From: Bradyrhizobium diazoefficiens
Lineage (GTDB): Bacteria; Pseudomonadota; Alphaproteobacteria; Rhizobiales; Xanthobacteraceae
Length of the DNA stretch: 64,000 bases
NCBI RefSeq assembly: GCF_018131015.1
Contig: NZ_JAFCJJ010000003.1
Span: 124,001 to 188,000 of the forward strand
Direction of reading: 5' to 3'
Shown here: one piece after another, positions 15,875 to 24,204 of the stretch
How the letters are laid out: the number at the start of each line of letters is the position of its first letter
Position numbering within the stretch: position 1 is the stretch's first letter
Position numbers and translations under genes: made by a program
The notes under the pieces: generated by a model
Seen by the model: only the letters and a program-made list of their open reading frames with translations
Database searches by the model: none
What the model was told of the DNA's origin: nothing

Positions 15875-17578
15875 ATGACCGCGCCGTCCGAACCCGGGCG
15901 GGCGGGGTTCTTTCCGCCGTTGACATGGCTCGCCGCCTATCGTCGCGAATGGTTGCCGTTCGATGCCGTCGCAGGCACCACGCTCGCGGCCTACGCCATC
16001 CCGGTCTCGCTGGCCTATGCCACGCTGGCCGGCCTGCCGCCGCAGGTCGGCGTCTACGGCTACCTGCTCGGCGGCATCGGCTATGCCTTGCTCGGTTCGT
16101 CGCGGCAGCTTGCGATCGGTCCAACCTCGGCGATCTCGCTGATGATCGCGGCGACCGTCGGCGTGCTCGCCGGCGGCGACGCGGTGCGTTATGCCCAGAT
16201 TGCAAGCCTTGCGGCCTTCGGGGTGGCGGTGCTTTGCTTCATCGCCTGGCTGTTCAAGCTCAGCGTGCTGGTGCGCCTCGTCAGCGACAGCATCCTGGTC
16301 GGCTTCAAGGCCGGCGCGGGCCTCACCATCATCATGAGCCAGTTGCCGAGCTTTCTCGGCGTTGCCGGCGGCGGCCACAATTTCTTCGACCGGGCCGTCA
16401 AGCTGATGGGGCAGTTCGCCCAGATCGACCCGCTGGTGCTGACCATCGGCGCAATCGCCCTGCTGATGCTGCTGCTCGGCGAGCGGAGACTGCCGGGCAA
16501 GCCGGTCGGCATCACCATCGTTGCGCTGGCGATCGCGATCTCAACCCTCCTCGGCTTTCCGCGCATGGGCGTGGCCGTCACCGGCAAGATCCCGGAGGGG
16601 CTTCCGGCGATCGGAATGCCGACATTCGGGTTGCTGGAGTTTGACGATTTGTTTCCGCTCGCCGCCGGATGCGTGCTGCTGGCCTACATCGAAGGTGTCT
16701 CGGCGGCGCGCAGCTTCGCCGCCAAGCACGGCTATCCGCTCGACGTCCGCCAGGAATTCCTGGGGCTCGGCGCGGCCAACCTCGCCGCTGCCATGGGCCA
16801 TGGCTATCCCGTCGCCGGCGGCCTGTCGCAATCGGCCGTCAATGACAATGCGGGCGCAAAGACGCCGCTGGCGCTGGTGATCTGCTCGGTGATGCTCGGG
16901 CTGTGTCTTGTATTCTTCACGGGATTGCTGACCAACCTGCCCAAGGCGGTGCTCGCCGCTATCGTCCTTGCCGCCGTCTACCGTCTGGTCGACATCCGCG
17001 CGCTGGTGCGCATGTGGCAGGTCAGCCGGATCGACTTCTACGCCGCGGCGATCGCGCTCGTGTCGGTGCTGCTGCTCGGCATCCTCCAGGGAGTCCTGCT
17101 GGCCGCGATTGCCTCGATCTTCCTGCTGCTGGCGCGCGCGTCGCGGCCGAATGTGGCGTTTCTTGGCCGGCTGCCCGGCAGCGGCCGCTATTCAGACAGC
17201 GCCAGGCACGCGGATGTCGAGCCGCTCGCCGGCATCATCGCGTTCCGCCCCGAAGCCTCGCTGCTCTATATCAATGCCGAGACGATCCTCGACACCGTCC
17301 TGACGGCCGTGCAGAAGTCGCCCGAGATCCGGCTGGTCGCCTGCGACCTGTCGGCGTCACCGTCCATCGATCTCGCCGGCGCCCGCATGCTGCGCGATCT
17401 CCATGACGAGCTCGCGCCGCGCCAGATCAAATTCTGCATCGCCGGCGCGCATGCACAGCTGCGCGATCTGCTGCGGGCGGAGGGTTTGGCCGAGAAAACC
17501 GACAGCGGCCAGTGGCTTCACTCGATCGACAGCGTCCTCGGCGGCAGTCATCCGGATGTGGTGCAACTACCCGCCTGA
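15875..17578 (+). CDS. SulP-family anion permease with STAS domain
   Basis: A 567-residue membrane transporter: 10-14 hydrophobic segments from about 15 to 425 and a cytoplasmic STAS domain at about 440-550 (RLVACDLSASPSIDLAGARMLRDL). The opening PLTWLAAYRREWLPFDAVAG and AYATLAGLPPQVGVYGYLL correspond to the SulP signature. Substrates in the family include sulfate, bicarbonate and dicarboxylates; none can be chosen here. GAGGTGGGG precedes the ATG. Its divergent partner is an amino-acid exchanger with a FixK box, so it may move bicarbonate/CO2-derived anions during decarboxylation, which is speculation. Confidence 0.9.
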   Translation: MTAPSEPGRAGFFPPLTWLAAYRREWLPFDAVAGTTLAAYAIPVSLAYATLAGLPPQVGVYGYLLGGIGYALLGSSRQLAIGPTSAISLMIAATVGVLAGGDAVRYAQIASLAAFGVAVLCFIAWLFKLSVLVRLVSDSILVGFKAGAGLTIIMSQLPSFLGVAGGGHNFFDRAVKLMGQFAQIDPLVLTIGAIALLMLLLGERRLPGKPVGITIVALAIAISTLLGFPRMGVAVTGKIPEGLPAIGMPTFGLLEFDDLFPLAAGCVLLAYIEGVSAARSFAAKHGYPLDVRQEFLGLGAANLAAAMGHGYPVAGGLSQSAVNDNAGAKTPLALVICSVMLGLCLVFFTGLLTNLPKAVLAAIVLAAVYRLVDIRALVRMWQVSRIDFYAAAIALVSVLLLGILQGVLLAAIASIFLLLARASRPNVAFLGRLPGSGRYSDSARHADVEPLAGIIAFRPEASLLYINAETILDTVLTAVQKSPEIRLVACDLSASPSIDLAGARMLRDLHDELAPRQIKFCIAGAHAQLRDLLRAEGLAEKTDSGQWLHSIDSVLGGSHPDVVQLPA

Positions 17579-17643
17579 TGCGATCTGTTGCGTTGCAATG
17601 AACATCGCGCCGACCGGCAACACACCATAACGTGCCGGATCGT

Positions 17644-17657
17644 TGACTTGGATCAAC
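17644..17657 (+). promoter_or_regulatory. FNR/FixK-type box upstream of the decarboxylase operon
   Basis: TTGACTTGGATCAA matches TTGAT-N4-ATCAA at 9 of 10 positions. Its centre is about 80 bp before the decarboxylase ATG at 17731, so a class II start site would fall near 17692. The SulP gene ends 65 bp upstream. Confidence 0.65.
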
Positions 17658-17730
17658 AGCGACCGCGACGCCCGGACGCACCTTCCGCCAACACCTTTGT
17701 CCGATGGCCGACAGAGATCGGGAGATAGAC

Positions 17731-20484
17731 ATGTCCAAGGGCGCCAAGCCGACGACCACGCGCATCGACCAGTTTTTCTCGGGACCCGGCGAGCGGGCGG
17801 ACGACTGGCGCGATCTGGTCGAGGCGGCAAAGGCGTGGGCCCGCGGCGGGGATCGCTCGAAGTATGATGCGGCGCTGGCTGACCTGTCCGTGCTGGAGGA
17901 ATTCCACGGCTATCCTGGCCTGCAATTGATGGCCGCATTGCGCGAGGCGGCGTCGGCAGGAGATGCGGCAACCTCGCTGGCACTTGCGACGCGGATCACT
18001 CAGGCCTTGACGACCCGGTCGTTCCGCCAGCATGCGGGAGACTGGACTGCCAAGGACGACGGCAATGGCGAAGCCCCGGACCTGCTGCCGCCGACCTTCG
18101 GCTCGCATGCGGCGCGGCGGCCCTATTTCGAGACGTTGATCGTCACGGGGGTCTCGTCCAGCCAGTGGGGCGCGCTGGCGGCCGAATGGCGCAAGCTCCG
18201 GCGACCGGTTGACCAATTCGTCTATGAGCCCGTCATCGTCGGCAGCCTCGAGGACGCTTTTTGCGCGACGATGCTCAATCCCAATCTTGCCGCCGTCGTT
18301 ATCAACGAGGGGTTTGCCCTGCGCTCACGCCACGATGCGCCGATCCTTCGCACCATGACGGCTGCAGCCGGCCTCAACGAGGAATCGGAGACGTCCGCGC
18401 TCCGCCTCGCCAAGATCATCCATCGGGTCCGGCCCGAGCTCGATCTCTATTTGATGTCCAACCACGACGTCGAGGAGATGGCGGGCAATCCCGAAGCCAA
18501 CGTCGCTCGCCGCATCTTCTACTCCGTCGAGGAGATTCTGGAGCTGCACCTGTCGATTCTCGAAGGAATCCAGGATCGTTACGACACGCCGTTCTTCGAC
18601 AATCTCAAGAAATATGCGCAACGTCCGATCGGCACCTTCCACGCGCTGCCGATCGCCCGCGGCAAATCCGTCTTCAAGTCGGACTGGATCCGCGACATGG
18701 GCGAATTCTACGGCCCGAACCTGTTCCTGGCCGAAAGCAGCGCCACCACCGGCGGCCTCGACAGCCTGCTGGAGCCGACCGGCAACATCAAGAAGGCGCA
18801 GGAGAAGGCAGCGCGTGCCTTCGGCGCGGACCACGTCTTCTTCGTGACCAACGGCACCTCGACCTCGAACAAGATGGCGGTGCAGGCGCTGCTCGCGCCC
18901 GGTGACATCGCGATCGTCGACCGCAACTGCCACAAGTCGCATCACTACGGGATGGTGCTGTCGGGCGCCCAGCCGCTCTACGTCGAAGCCTTCCCGATGA
19001 CCGAATATTCGATGTACGGCGCGGTGCCGCTGAAGACGATCAAGCAGGCCCTGCTGAACGCGAAGGCAGATGGCCGGCTCGACCGGGTCAAGATGGTCGA
19101 CCTCACCAACTGCACCTTCGACGGTCACATCTACAATACCCGCCGGGTGATGGAGGAATGCCTCGCGATCAAGCCGGACCTGATCTTCCTGTGGGACGAA
19201 GCCTGGTTCGGCTTTGCGCGCTTCTCGCCCTTCCTCCGGCCCCGCACCGCAATGGGCGCCGCCAACGACATCGAGGCGTGGATGCACGACCCGAATTCGG
19301 TCGCAGCCTATGAAAAGCAGCAGGCCGACCTCGGCAAGACTCCGTCGGAGGAGACCCTGCTCAAGACCCGCCTGATCCCGGACCCCCGGCAGATCCGGCT
19401 ACGCGTCTACCAGACCAACTCGACCCACAAGTCGATGTCGGCGATCCGGCAAGGCTCGATGCTGTTCGTCAAGGACGTCGATTTCCACACGGTGGAAGCG
19501 CAGTTCCACGAGGCGGTGTTCACGCATGCCTCGACCAGCCCCAACCAGCAACTGATCGCGAGCCTCGACGTGGCGCGGCGACAGATGGAGCTGGAAGGCT
19601 ATGGGCTGGTCGCGAATGCAATGGAGATCGCGCTCGCCATCCGCCAGGTCGTCAACAACAATCCGCTGATCTCGAAATATTTCCGCATCCTCGACGCATC
19701 GGCCATGGTGCCGGCGGCCTACCGGCAAACCGGCTTCGTCGACTATCTCGCGCCCGGCACCAACTGGGCCACGGCCTTGAAGAGTCTCCAGGACGACGAA
19801 TTTTGCCTCGATCCGACCCGGATGACGCTGGTGTGCGGCACCGCCGGCTTCGACGGCACGCAGTTCAAGGGCATCCTGGCCAGCCAATACGGCATCCAGG
19901 TCAACAAGACCTCGCGCAACTCGGTGCTGTTCCAGTCCAACATCAACAACACGCGCAGCGATGTCGCCCATCTCGTCCGCGTGCTGGCGGAGATCGCGGG
20001 CGAAGTGGACCGCGGCCTCGCGCACGGCGGCGCCAACGCGAAGAAGACATTCGAGGCGCGGGTGACGAGCCTGATGAAGGATGTGCCCGACCTGCCGAAC
20101 TTCTCGCATTTCCATCCGAGCTTCCGGGGCGATGCCGGCGCCAAGACCAACGAAGGCGATATCCGCTCCGGCTTCTATGCCGCCTATGACGCGGCAGGCT
20201 GCGAATACATCCGGCTTGCCGATCCCGAGATCGATCGTCGCCTGAAGGCCGGGCCTGAGCTGGTCTCGGCCAACTTTGTGATCCCCTATCCGCCGGGCTT
20301 CCCGATCATGGTGCCGGGCCAGGTTCTCACCCAGGAGACCATCGACTTCATGCGCAAGCTCGATGTGAAGGAGATCCACGGCTACGACGCGAAGGAAGGG
20401 CTGAAGCTCGTGCGCACCGAGGCCTTGGCGAAGATCGGCAGGCCGAAGCCCGGCTCGCAGCCGAAGCTGAAGGCCGCGTCATAA
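17731..20484 (+). CDS. Orn/Lys/Arg-family PLP-dependent decarboxylase
   Basis: A 917-residue fold-type I PLP enzyme of the prokaryotic ornithine/lysine/arginine decarboxylase family, longer than the usual 710-760 residues. Motifs in order are the N-terminal wing-like region (about 115-240), FVTNGTSTSNKM, DRNCHKSHHYG, the LWDEAWFGFARF aspartate pairing with the cofactor, and STHKSMSAIRQGSM with the Schiff-base lysine. The C-terminal domain contains YPPGFPIMVPG. The ATG at 17731 has GGGAGA 6 bp upstream; an in-frame ATG 27 bp earlier lacks this. It heads an operon with an AspT-type exchanger and a small secreted protein. Amino-acid decarboxylation plus exchange would consume protons; the exact substrate is unknown. 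Confidence 0.88.
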   Translation: MSKGAKPTTTRIDQFFSGPGERADDWRDLVEAAKAWARGGDRSKYDAALADLSVLEEFHGYPGLQLMAALREAASAGDAATSLALATRITQALTTRSFRQHAGDWTAKDDGNGEAPDLLPPTFGSHAARRPYFETLIVTGVSSSQWGALAAEWRKLRRPVDQFVYEPVIVGSLEDAFCATMLNPNLAAVVINEGFALRSRHDAPILRTMTAAAGLNEESETSALRLAKIIHRVRPELDLYLMSNHDVEEMAGNPEANVARRIFYSVEEILELHLSILEGIQDRYDTPFFDNLKKYAQRPIGTFHALPIARGKSVFKSDWIRDMGEFYGPNLFLAESSATTGGLDSLLEPTGNIKKAQEKAARAFGADHVFFVTNGTSTSNKMAVQALLAPGDIAIVDRNCHKSHHYGMVLSGAQPLYVEAFPMTEYSMYGAVPLKTIKQALLNAKADGRLDRVKMVDLTNCTFDGHIYNTRRVMEECLAIKPDLIFLWDEAWFGFARFSPFLRPRTAMGAANDIEAWMHDPNSVAAYEKQQADLGKTPSEETLLKTRLIPDPRQIRLRVYQTNSTHKSMSAIRQGSMLFVKDVDFHTVEAQFHEAVFTHASTSPNQQLIASLDVARRQMELEGYGLVANAMEIALAIRQVVNNNPLISKYFRILDASAMVPAAYRQTGFVDYLAPGTNWATALKSLQDDEFCLDPTRMTLVCGTAGFDGTQFKGILASQYGIQVNKTSRNSVLFQSNINNTRSDVAHLVRVLAEIAGEVDRGLAHGGANAKKTFEARVTSLMKDVPDLPNFSHFHPSFRGDAGAKTNEGDIRSGFYAAYDAAGCEYIRLADPEIDRRLKAGPELVSANFVIPYPPGFPIMVPGQVLTQETIDFMRKLDVKEIHGYDAKEGLKLVRTEALAKIGRPKPGSQPKLKAAS

Positions 20485-20502
20485 GATCAAGGGGGGACCA
20501 AC

Positions 20503-22203
20503 ATGCAGGGGTTTTTCACGTTCTTGCAGCAGAATCCGTATCTGCTGCTGTTCTTCGTCGTCGGTCTTGCGGTCTGGATCGGGCGGGCCAGCATCAAGGG
20601 CTATGGCCTCGGCATGGTCGCCGGCGCCATCGTGGTCGGCGCGGGCCTGTCGGTGTGGGCGTCGACCTACGGCGTCAAGCTCGAGCTGAACAACTTTGCC
20701 AAGAGTCTGTTCTACTACCTCTTCATGTACGGCGTAGGCCTTCGCGTCGGGCCATCCTTCGTCAACAGCCTGAAGGGGGATGGACTCAAATTCTGTATCC
20801 TGGCCGTGGTGTCGAGCGTCGTCGGTCTCGCCCTGGTCGTCATCGGCGCGAAGCTGTTCGCACTGCCGACCGGCGCCGCAGGCGGCATGCTGGCCGGCTC
20901 CCAGACCATGTCGGCTGCGATCGGCTCGGCCGAGCAGGCGATAACATCCGGCGTCGTCAAATTGCCGGAGGGCATGAAGCCCGAAGACGCGACGGGCATG
21001 ATCGCGCTGTCCTACGGCATCACCTATATCTGGGGCACCGTCGGCATCATCCTGATCTGCAAATACCTGCCGCGCTGGTGGGGGGTCGATGCCAGAGCGG
21101 CCGCCAAGCAGTACGAGCACGAGTTCGGCGTCAAGGATCTCGAGGGCGGCGGCCTCACCGGCTATCGCCAGTTCGGTCTGCGCGCCTACCGGCTGGATAA
21201 TCCGGCCCAGGTCGGCACGAGCATCGAGAAATTCCGCTCGGTCAATCCCGAATACCGCATCGTCAACGTGCTGCGCGGCGGAGAGCCGCAGGGCGCCGAT
21301 CCAGGGCTCGTCCTGCAAAAGGGCGACATCGTCGCGCTCGGCGGCTCGACCGAGCATCTCACCGACAAGATGGGCCTGATCGGCCCGGAGGTCGCCGACG
21401 CCAAGGCGCTGGGCATTCCGATGGACCAGGCGGACATCCTCGTCACCAACAAGGACGCGGTGGGGCGGACCTTCGAATCCTTCCGCGACACGGCGATTGC
21501 GGGTCAGCTGCAGATCACCAAGGTCGAGCGCGGCGGCGTGCCCATTCCGGCGGGCCTCAAGACCAAGCTCGAGCGGATGGACATCGTCTCGGTGGTCGGC
21601 CTGAAGTCCGCGGTCAGCGAACTCGGCGAGATGTGGGGACGCATTGCGCGCACCAACACCTCGACCGATCTGCTGACGCTGGCCGTCGGCATGATCATCG
21701 GCTTCCTGATCGGCATGATCGAGTTCCCGGCCTTCGGCGCCAAGATCGGCCTCGGCAATGCCGGCGGCCTGCTGCTCTCCGGCGTGATCGTGTCCTCGAT
21801 CGTGTCGCGCCTGCGCTTCTTCGGTAACACGCCGAACGCCGCGCGCAACGTGCTGGAGGATCTCGGCCTCGTCGTCTTCGTCGCCATCGTCGGCGTCAAT
21901 GCCGGTGCCGGGCTTCTGGCGCAGCTCACCGGTGCGGTGGCGCTCAAGATCTTCATTGTCGGCTTCATCGCCTGCACGATCCCCCCGTTCATCGTCTGGG
22001 CGATCGGCTACCACGTCTTCAAGATCAACCCGGCCGTGCTGATGGGCGGCGTCGCCGGCGCGCGGTCGCATTCGGGCCCGTGCCGCGAGGCGGCAGTCGA
22101 AATCCAGAGCTCCGTTCCCTGGATCGGATTCCCGGTCGGCTACGCCGTTTCGGGCATCCTGCTCACCGTGTTCGGTTACTTCGCAATGCTCCTGGCTCAA
22201 TAG
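20503..22203 (+). CDS. AspT-type aspartate:alanine exchanger family transporter (copy 2)
   Basis: A 566-residue paralogue of the exchanger at 13942, with the same plan: membrane helices to about 190, a regulatory RCK_C-like pair around 215-385, and a second membrane block ending in VLMGGVAGARSHSGPC. It starts 18 bp after the decarboxylase stop behind AAGGGGGG, so the two form a decarboxylase/antiporter pair. The substrate probably differs from classical aspartate/alanine exchange, because the adjacent enzyme is of the basic-amino-acid decarboxylase family. Confidence 0.88.
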   Translation: MQGFFTFLQQNPYLLLFFVVGLAVWIGRASIKGYGLGMVAGAIVVGAGLSVWASTYGVKLELNNFAKSLFYYLFMYGVGLRVGPSFVNSLKGDGLKFCILAVVSSVVGLALVVIGAKLFALPTGAAGGMLAGSQTMSAAIGSAEQAITSGVVKLPEGMKPEDATGMIALSYGITYIWGTVGIILICKYLPRWWGVDARAAAKQYEHEFGVKDLEGGGLTGYRQFGLRAYRLDNPAQVGTSIEKFRSVNPEYRIVNVLRGGEPQGADPGLVLQKGDIVALGGSTEHLTDKMGLIGPEVADAKALGIPMDQADILVTNKDAVGRTFESFRDTAIAGQLQITKVERGGVPIPAGLKTKLERMDIVSVVGLKSAVSELGEMWGRIARTNTSTDLLTLAVGMIIGFLIGMIEFPAFGAKIGLGNAGGLLLSGVIVSSIVSRLRFFGNTPNAARNVLEDLGLVVFVAIVGVNAGAGLLAQLTGAVALKIFIVGFIACTIPPFIVWAIGYHVFKINPAVLMGGVAGARSHSGPCREAAVEIQSSVPWIGFPVGYAVSGILLTVFGYFAMLLAQ

Positions 22204-22236
22204 ACCGGCGCAACAACCAAAGAGGAAGGAAATCTT

Positions 22237-22671
22237 ATGAGAAAAGCTACCATCGGCGCCGTTCTGCTCGCCGCACTTGTGTCCGTTGCCGGCTTCAGCG
22301 CACCGGCCCGCGCCGAAACCGGTCAGGTCGCCGTCGTCTTCACCAAGGGCGGCTTCATCGTCGGCGTCGGCGGTGGCGAGGGCGTCCTGGTCTTCAGGGG
22401 CAAGAAATATCCCTTCACCGTCTCCGGCATGAGCGTCGGCTTCACGGTCGGGGCGTCGACGACCAAGCTGGTCGGCCGCGCTCTCAACCTGAGGGGACCG
22501 GAGTCGATCGAGGGCTCCTATGCGGCCGGCGGTGCAGGCGGCGCCGTTGCCGCGGGCGCGGGCGCCGTGCAGTTGCAGAACGCCAATGGCGTGATCCTTC
22601 AGCTCAGCGGCCCGAAGGTCGGCGCGGAAGTCTCGGCCGCGGTTGGCGGCGTCACGATCCGCCTGAAGTGA
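22237..22671 (+). CDS. Small secreted glycine-rich protein, paralogue of the one at 30296
   Basis: A 144-residue protein with a clear signal peptide (MRKATIGAVLLAALVSVAGF, cleavage near ARA). The mature part is glycine- and valine-rich and predicted all-beta: GGFIVGVGGGEGVLVFRG, YPFTVSGMSVGFTVGAS and a terminal VGGVTIRLK. The pattern loosely recalls SYLF/EipA-like envelope proteins, but I cannot assign the family. It ends the decarboxylase-AspT operon (33 bp after AspT; AGGAAGG before the ATG) and is followed by a strong terminator. A related protein ends the DUF3300/DUF2950 operon. Confidence 0.8.
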   Translation: MRKATIGAVLLAALVSVAGFSAPARAETGQVAVVFTKGGFIVGVGGGEGVLVFRGKKYPFTVSGMSVGFTVGASTTKLVGRALNLRGPESIEGSYAAGGAGGAVAAGAGAVQLQNANGVILQLSGPKVGAEVSAAVGGVTIRLK

Positions 22672-22693
22672 CGCAAACCGGCACGCAAAGACA

Positions 22694-22727
22694 CCAGGCC
22701 GCGCTCGCCGCGCGGCCTGGTTTTCTT
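22694..22727 (+). terminator. Rho-independent terminator after the decarboxylase operon
   Basis: A perfect 11-bp GC-rich stem (CCAGGCCGCGC / GCGCGGCCTGG, arms 22694-22704 and 22710-22720) with a 5-base loop is followed by TTTTCTT. It lies between the convergent small secreted-protein gene and ppk2. The T-run is on the plus strand, so it mainly stops the decarboxylase operon. Confidence 0.85.
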
Positions 22728-23527
22728 CAGTATCGCTCCTCGACGAACTTCATCCCGCGCAGGCTGGCCTGGTCGTTGTAGCGTCCCTTGAAGGTTCGCT
22801 TCGGCAGCTTGACCTTTTTCCGCGCGATCTTCTTGTAGGGGATCGTTTTCAGGATGTGCGAAATGGCGTTGAGCCGTGCCCGCCGCTTGTCGTTGGAGCG
22901 GACCAGCCGCCACGGTGCATGCTTGGTATCGGTCGCCTCGAACATCATGTCGCGTGCGCGCGAGTAATCGTACCAGCGCCCGAACGACTCGGTGTCCATC
23001 GGGCTGAGCTTCCACTGCCGCAGCGGATCCTCGATGCGGGCCTTGAAGCGCTCCTCCTGCTCCTCCATCCCGACCTCGAGCCACAGCTTGATCAGGGTGA
23101 TGCCGCCTTCCACGGCGAATTTCTCGACCTGCGGACACAATTCCAGGAAGCGCTTGTGCTGGGCGGGCGTGCAGAAGCCCATGACATGTTCGACGCCGGC
23201 CCGATTATACCAGCTCCGGTCGAAGATCACGATTTCGCCGCCGGCCGGGAATTGTTCGACATAGCGCTGCATGTACATTTGGCTTTTCTGCCGGTCGGAC
23301 GGTGCGGGCAGGGCACAGACGCGGAACACCCGCGGGCTGACCTTCTCGGTGAGCGCCTTGATGGTGCCGCCCTTGCCGGCGGCGTCGCGGCCCTCGAAGA
23401 TGACAATGACCCTCTGCTTCTCCGCCTTCACCCATTCCTGGAGATGGCAAAGCTCGACCTGGAGCTTTTCGAGCTCCTTCTCGTAGTCCTTCCGTTTCAT
23501 CCGCTCAGGGGCTGCGTCCTTGGCCAT
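22727..23527 (-). CDS. ppk2: Polyphosphate kinase 2 (PPK2 family)
   Basis: A 266-residue P-loop kinase of the PPK2 family. It shows Walker A FEGRDAAGKGGT (residues 45-55), the Walker B/lid-side VIFDRSWYNRAGVE, LKLWLEV-type helix (seen as LIKLWLEVG) and a long basic C-terminus. PPK2 uses polyphosphate to phosphorylate nucleoside di- or monophosphates; single-domain enzymes of this size are usually diphosphate kinases. The ATG at 23527 follows AAAGGA at the right distance and matches the family start; the longer frame upstream looks non-coding. A FixK-type box lies 151 bp upstream but more likely serves the divergent operon. Confidence 0.92.
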   Translation of the reverse strand: MAKDAAPERMKRKDYEKELEKLQVELCHLQEWVKAEKQRVIVIFEGRDAAGKGGTIKALTEKVSPRVFRVCALPAPSDRQKSQMYMQRYVEQFPAGGEIVIFDRSWYNRAGVEHVMGFCTPAQHKRFLELCPQVEKFAVEGGITLIKLWLEVGMEEQEERFKARIEDPLRQWKLSPMDTESFGRWYDYSRARDMMFEATDTKHAPWRLVRSNDKRRARLNAISHILKTIPYKKIARKKVKLPKRTFKGRYNDQASLRGMKFVEERY

Positions 23528-23677
23528 GCCTGTCCTTTCGCTGGTGGGTCGGTTGGTGTGAAATGGTGGCACCGATATTGCCGGGCACGCCGGCCGGGAA
23601 AATCGATGATTTCGTGGGCTATCCGCTAGCCGCGGGGCAACGTTCATGAAAGGCTAGGCCGTGAAGGGGGCATTCCC

Positions 23678-23691
23678 TTGATTCATATCAA
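23678..23691 (+). promoter_or_regulatory. Perfect FNR/FixK box upstream of the membrane protein/HlyD operon
   Basis: TTGATTCATATCAA is a perfect TTGAT-N4-ATCAA palindrome in the divergent gap between ppk2 and the gene at 23770. Its centre is 85 bp before the plus-strand start codon. Distances favour control of the plus-strand operon; an effect on ppk2 cannot be excluded. Confidence 0.75.
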
Positions 23692-23769
23692 GCAAATCCC
23701 GGCCGGCCTTCCCACAGTGCCGCACAGGCGCGGCTAGGGCTGCCGCTGGCCGGATTGGGAGAGTTAGGT

Positions 23770-24204
23770 TTGAGCGATCAGCTACATCCAATGGCGCCCC
23801 ACCATCTGCCGTTTTATCTGGCTCCGGGCAGCGGGACCGATACGCTGATGGTGGTGATGGGGATCTTCCTGATCGGGACGATCCTCTGGGTCGGAACACT
23901 GTACTGGAAGCTGCACAGCCTGCCGGAGCGGATGGCGCACAAGTCGCAGAAGCTTCAGTTCGAGTTCGTTGCGGTGCTTGGCCTGATCTCGCTGTTCACG
24001 CACATCCATGCGTTCTGGATCGCGGGCCTCCTGCTTGCCATGATCGACATTCCGGATTTCGGCACGCCGATGCGCAGCATCGCCGATTCCGTCGAGAAGA
24101 TCGCCGATGCCACCTCGCCCACCGATGGCGGGGATGCCGCCGCCGCGCCGCCTCCGACAGAACAGCCGGGGCCGGCCAAGGAAAAGGAGCACAGCCATGT
24201 TTGA
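23770..24204 (+). CDS. Small membrane protein paired with HlyD adaptor
   Basis: A 144-residue protein with two hydrophobic segments: about 24-46 (TLMVVMGIFLIGTILWVGTL) and about 66-92 (FEFVAVLGLISLFTHIHAFW, running into AGLLLAMID). The hydrophilic tail is Pro/Ala/Glu-rich and ends in EKEHSHV. I do not recognise the family. The start is TTG at 23770, preceded by GGGAGAG; another TTG lies 15 bp upstream. Its stop overlaps the HlyD gene, so it probably works with that adaptor, for example as a small inner-membrane partner. Confidence 0.75.
   Translation: MSDQLHPMAPHHLPFYLAPGSGTDTLMVVMGIFLIGTILWVGTLYWKLHSLPERMAHKSQKLQFEFVAVLGLISLFTHIHAFWIAGLLLAMIDIPDFGTPMRSIADSVEKIADATSPTDGGDAAAAPPPTEQPGPAKEKEHSHV

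Noticed and set aside
15690..15878. Short plus-strand open frame upstream of sulP-like
   Set aside because: It begins within the FixK box, has no convincing ribosome-binding site and overlaps the SulP start; more likely untranslated leader.
20479..22200. Minus-strand frame opposite the second AspT gene
   Set aside because: Low-complexity charged translation without any motif; the plus strand has membrane segments and RCK_C domains.
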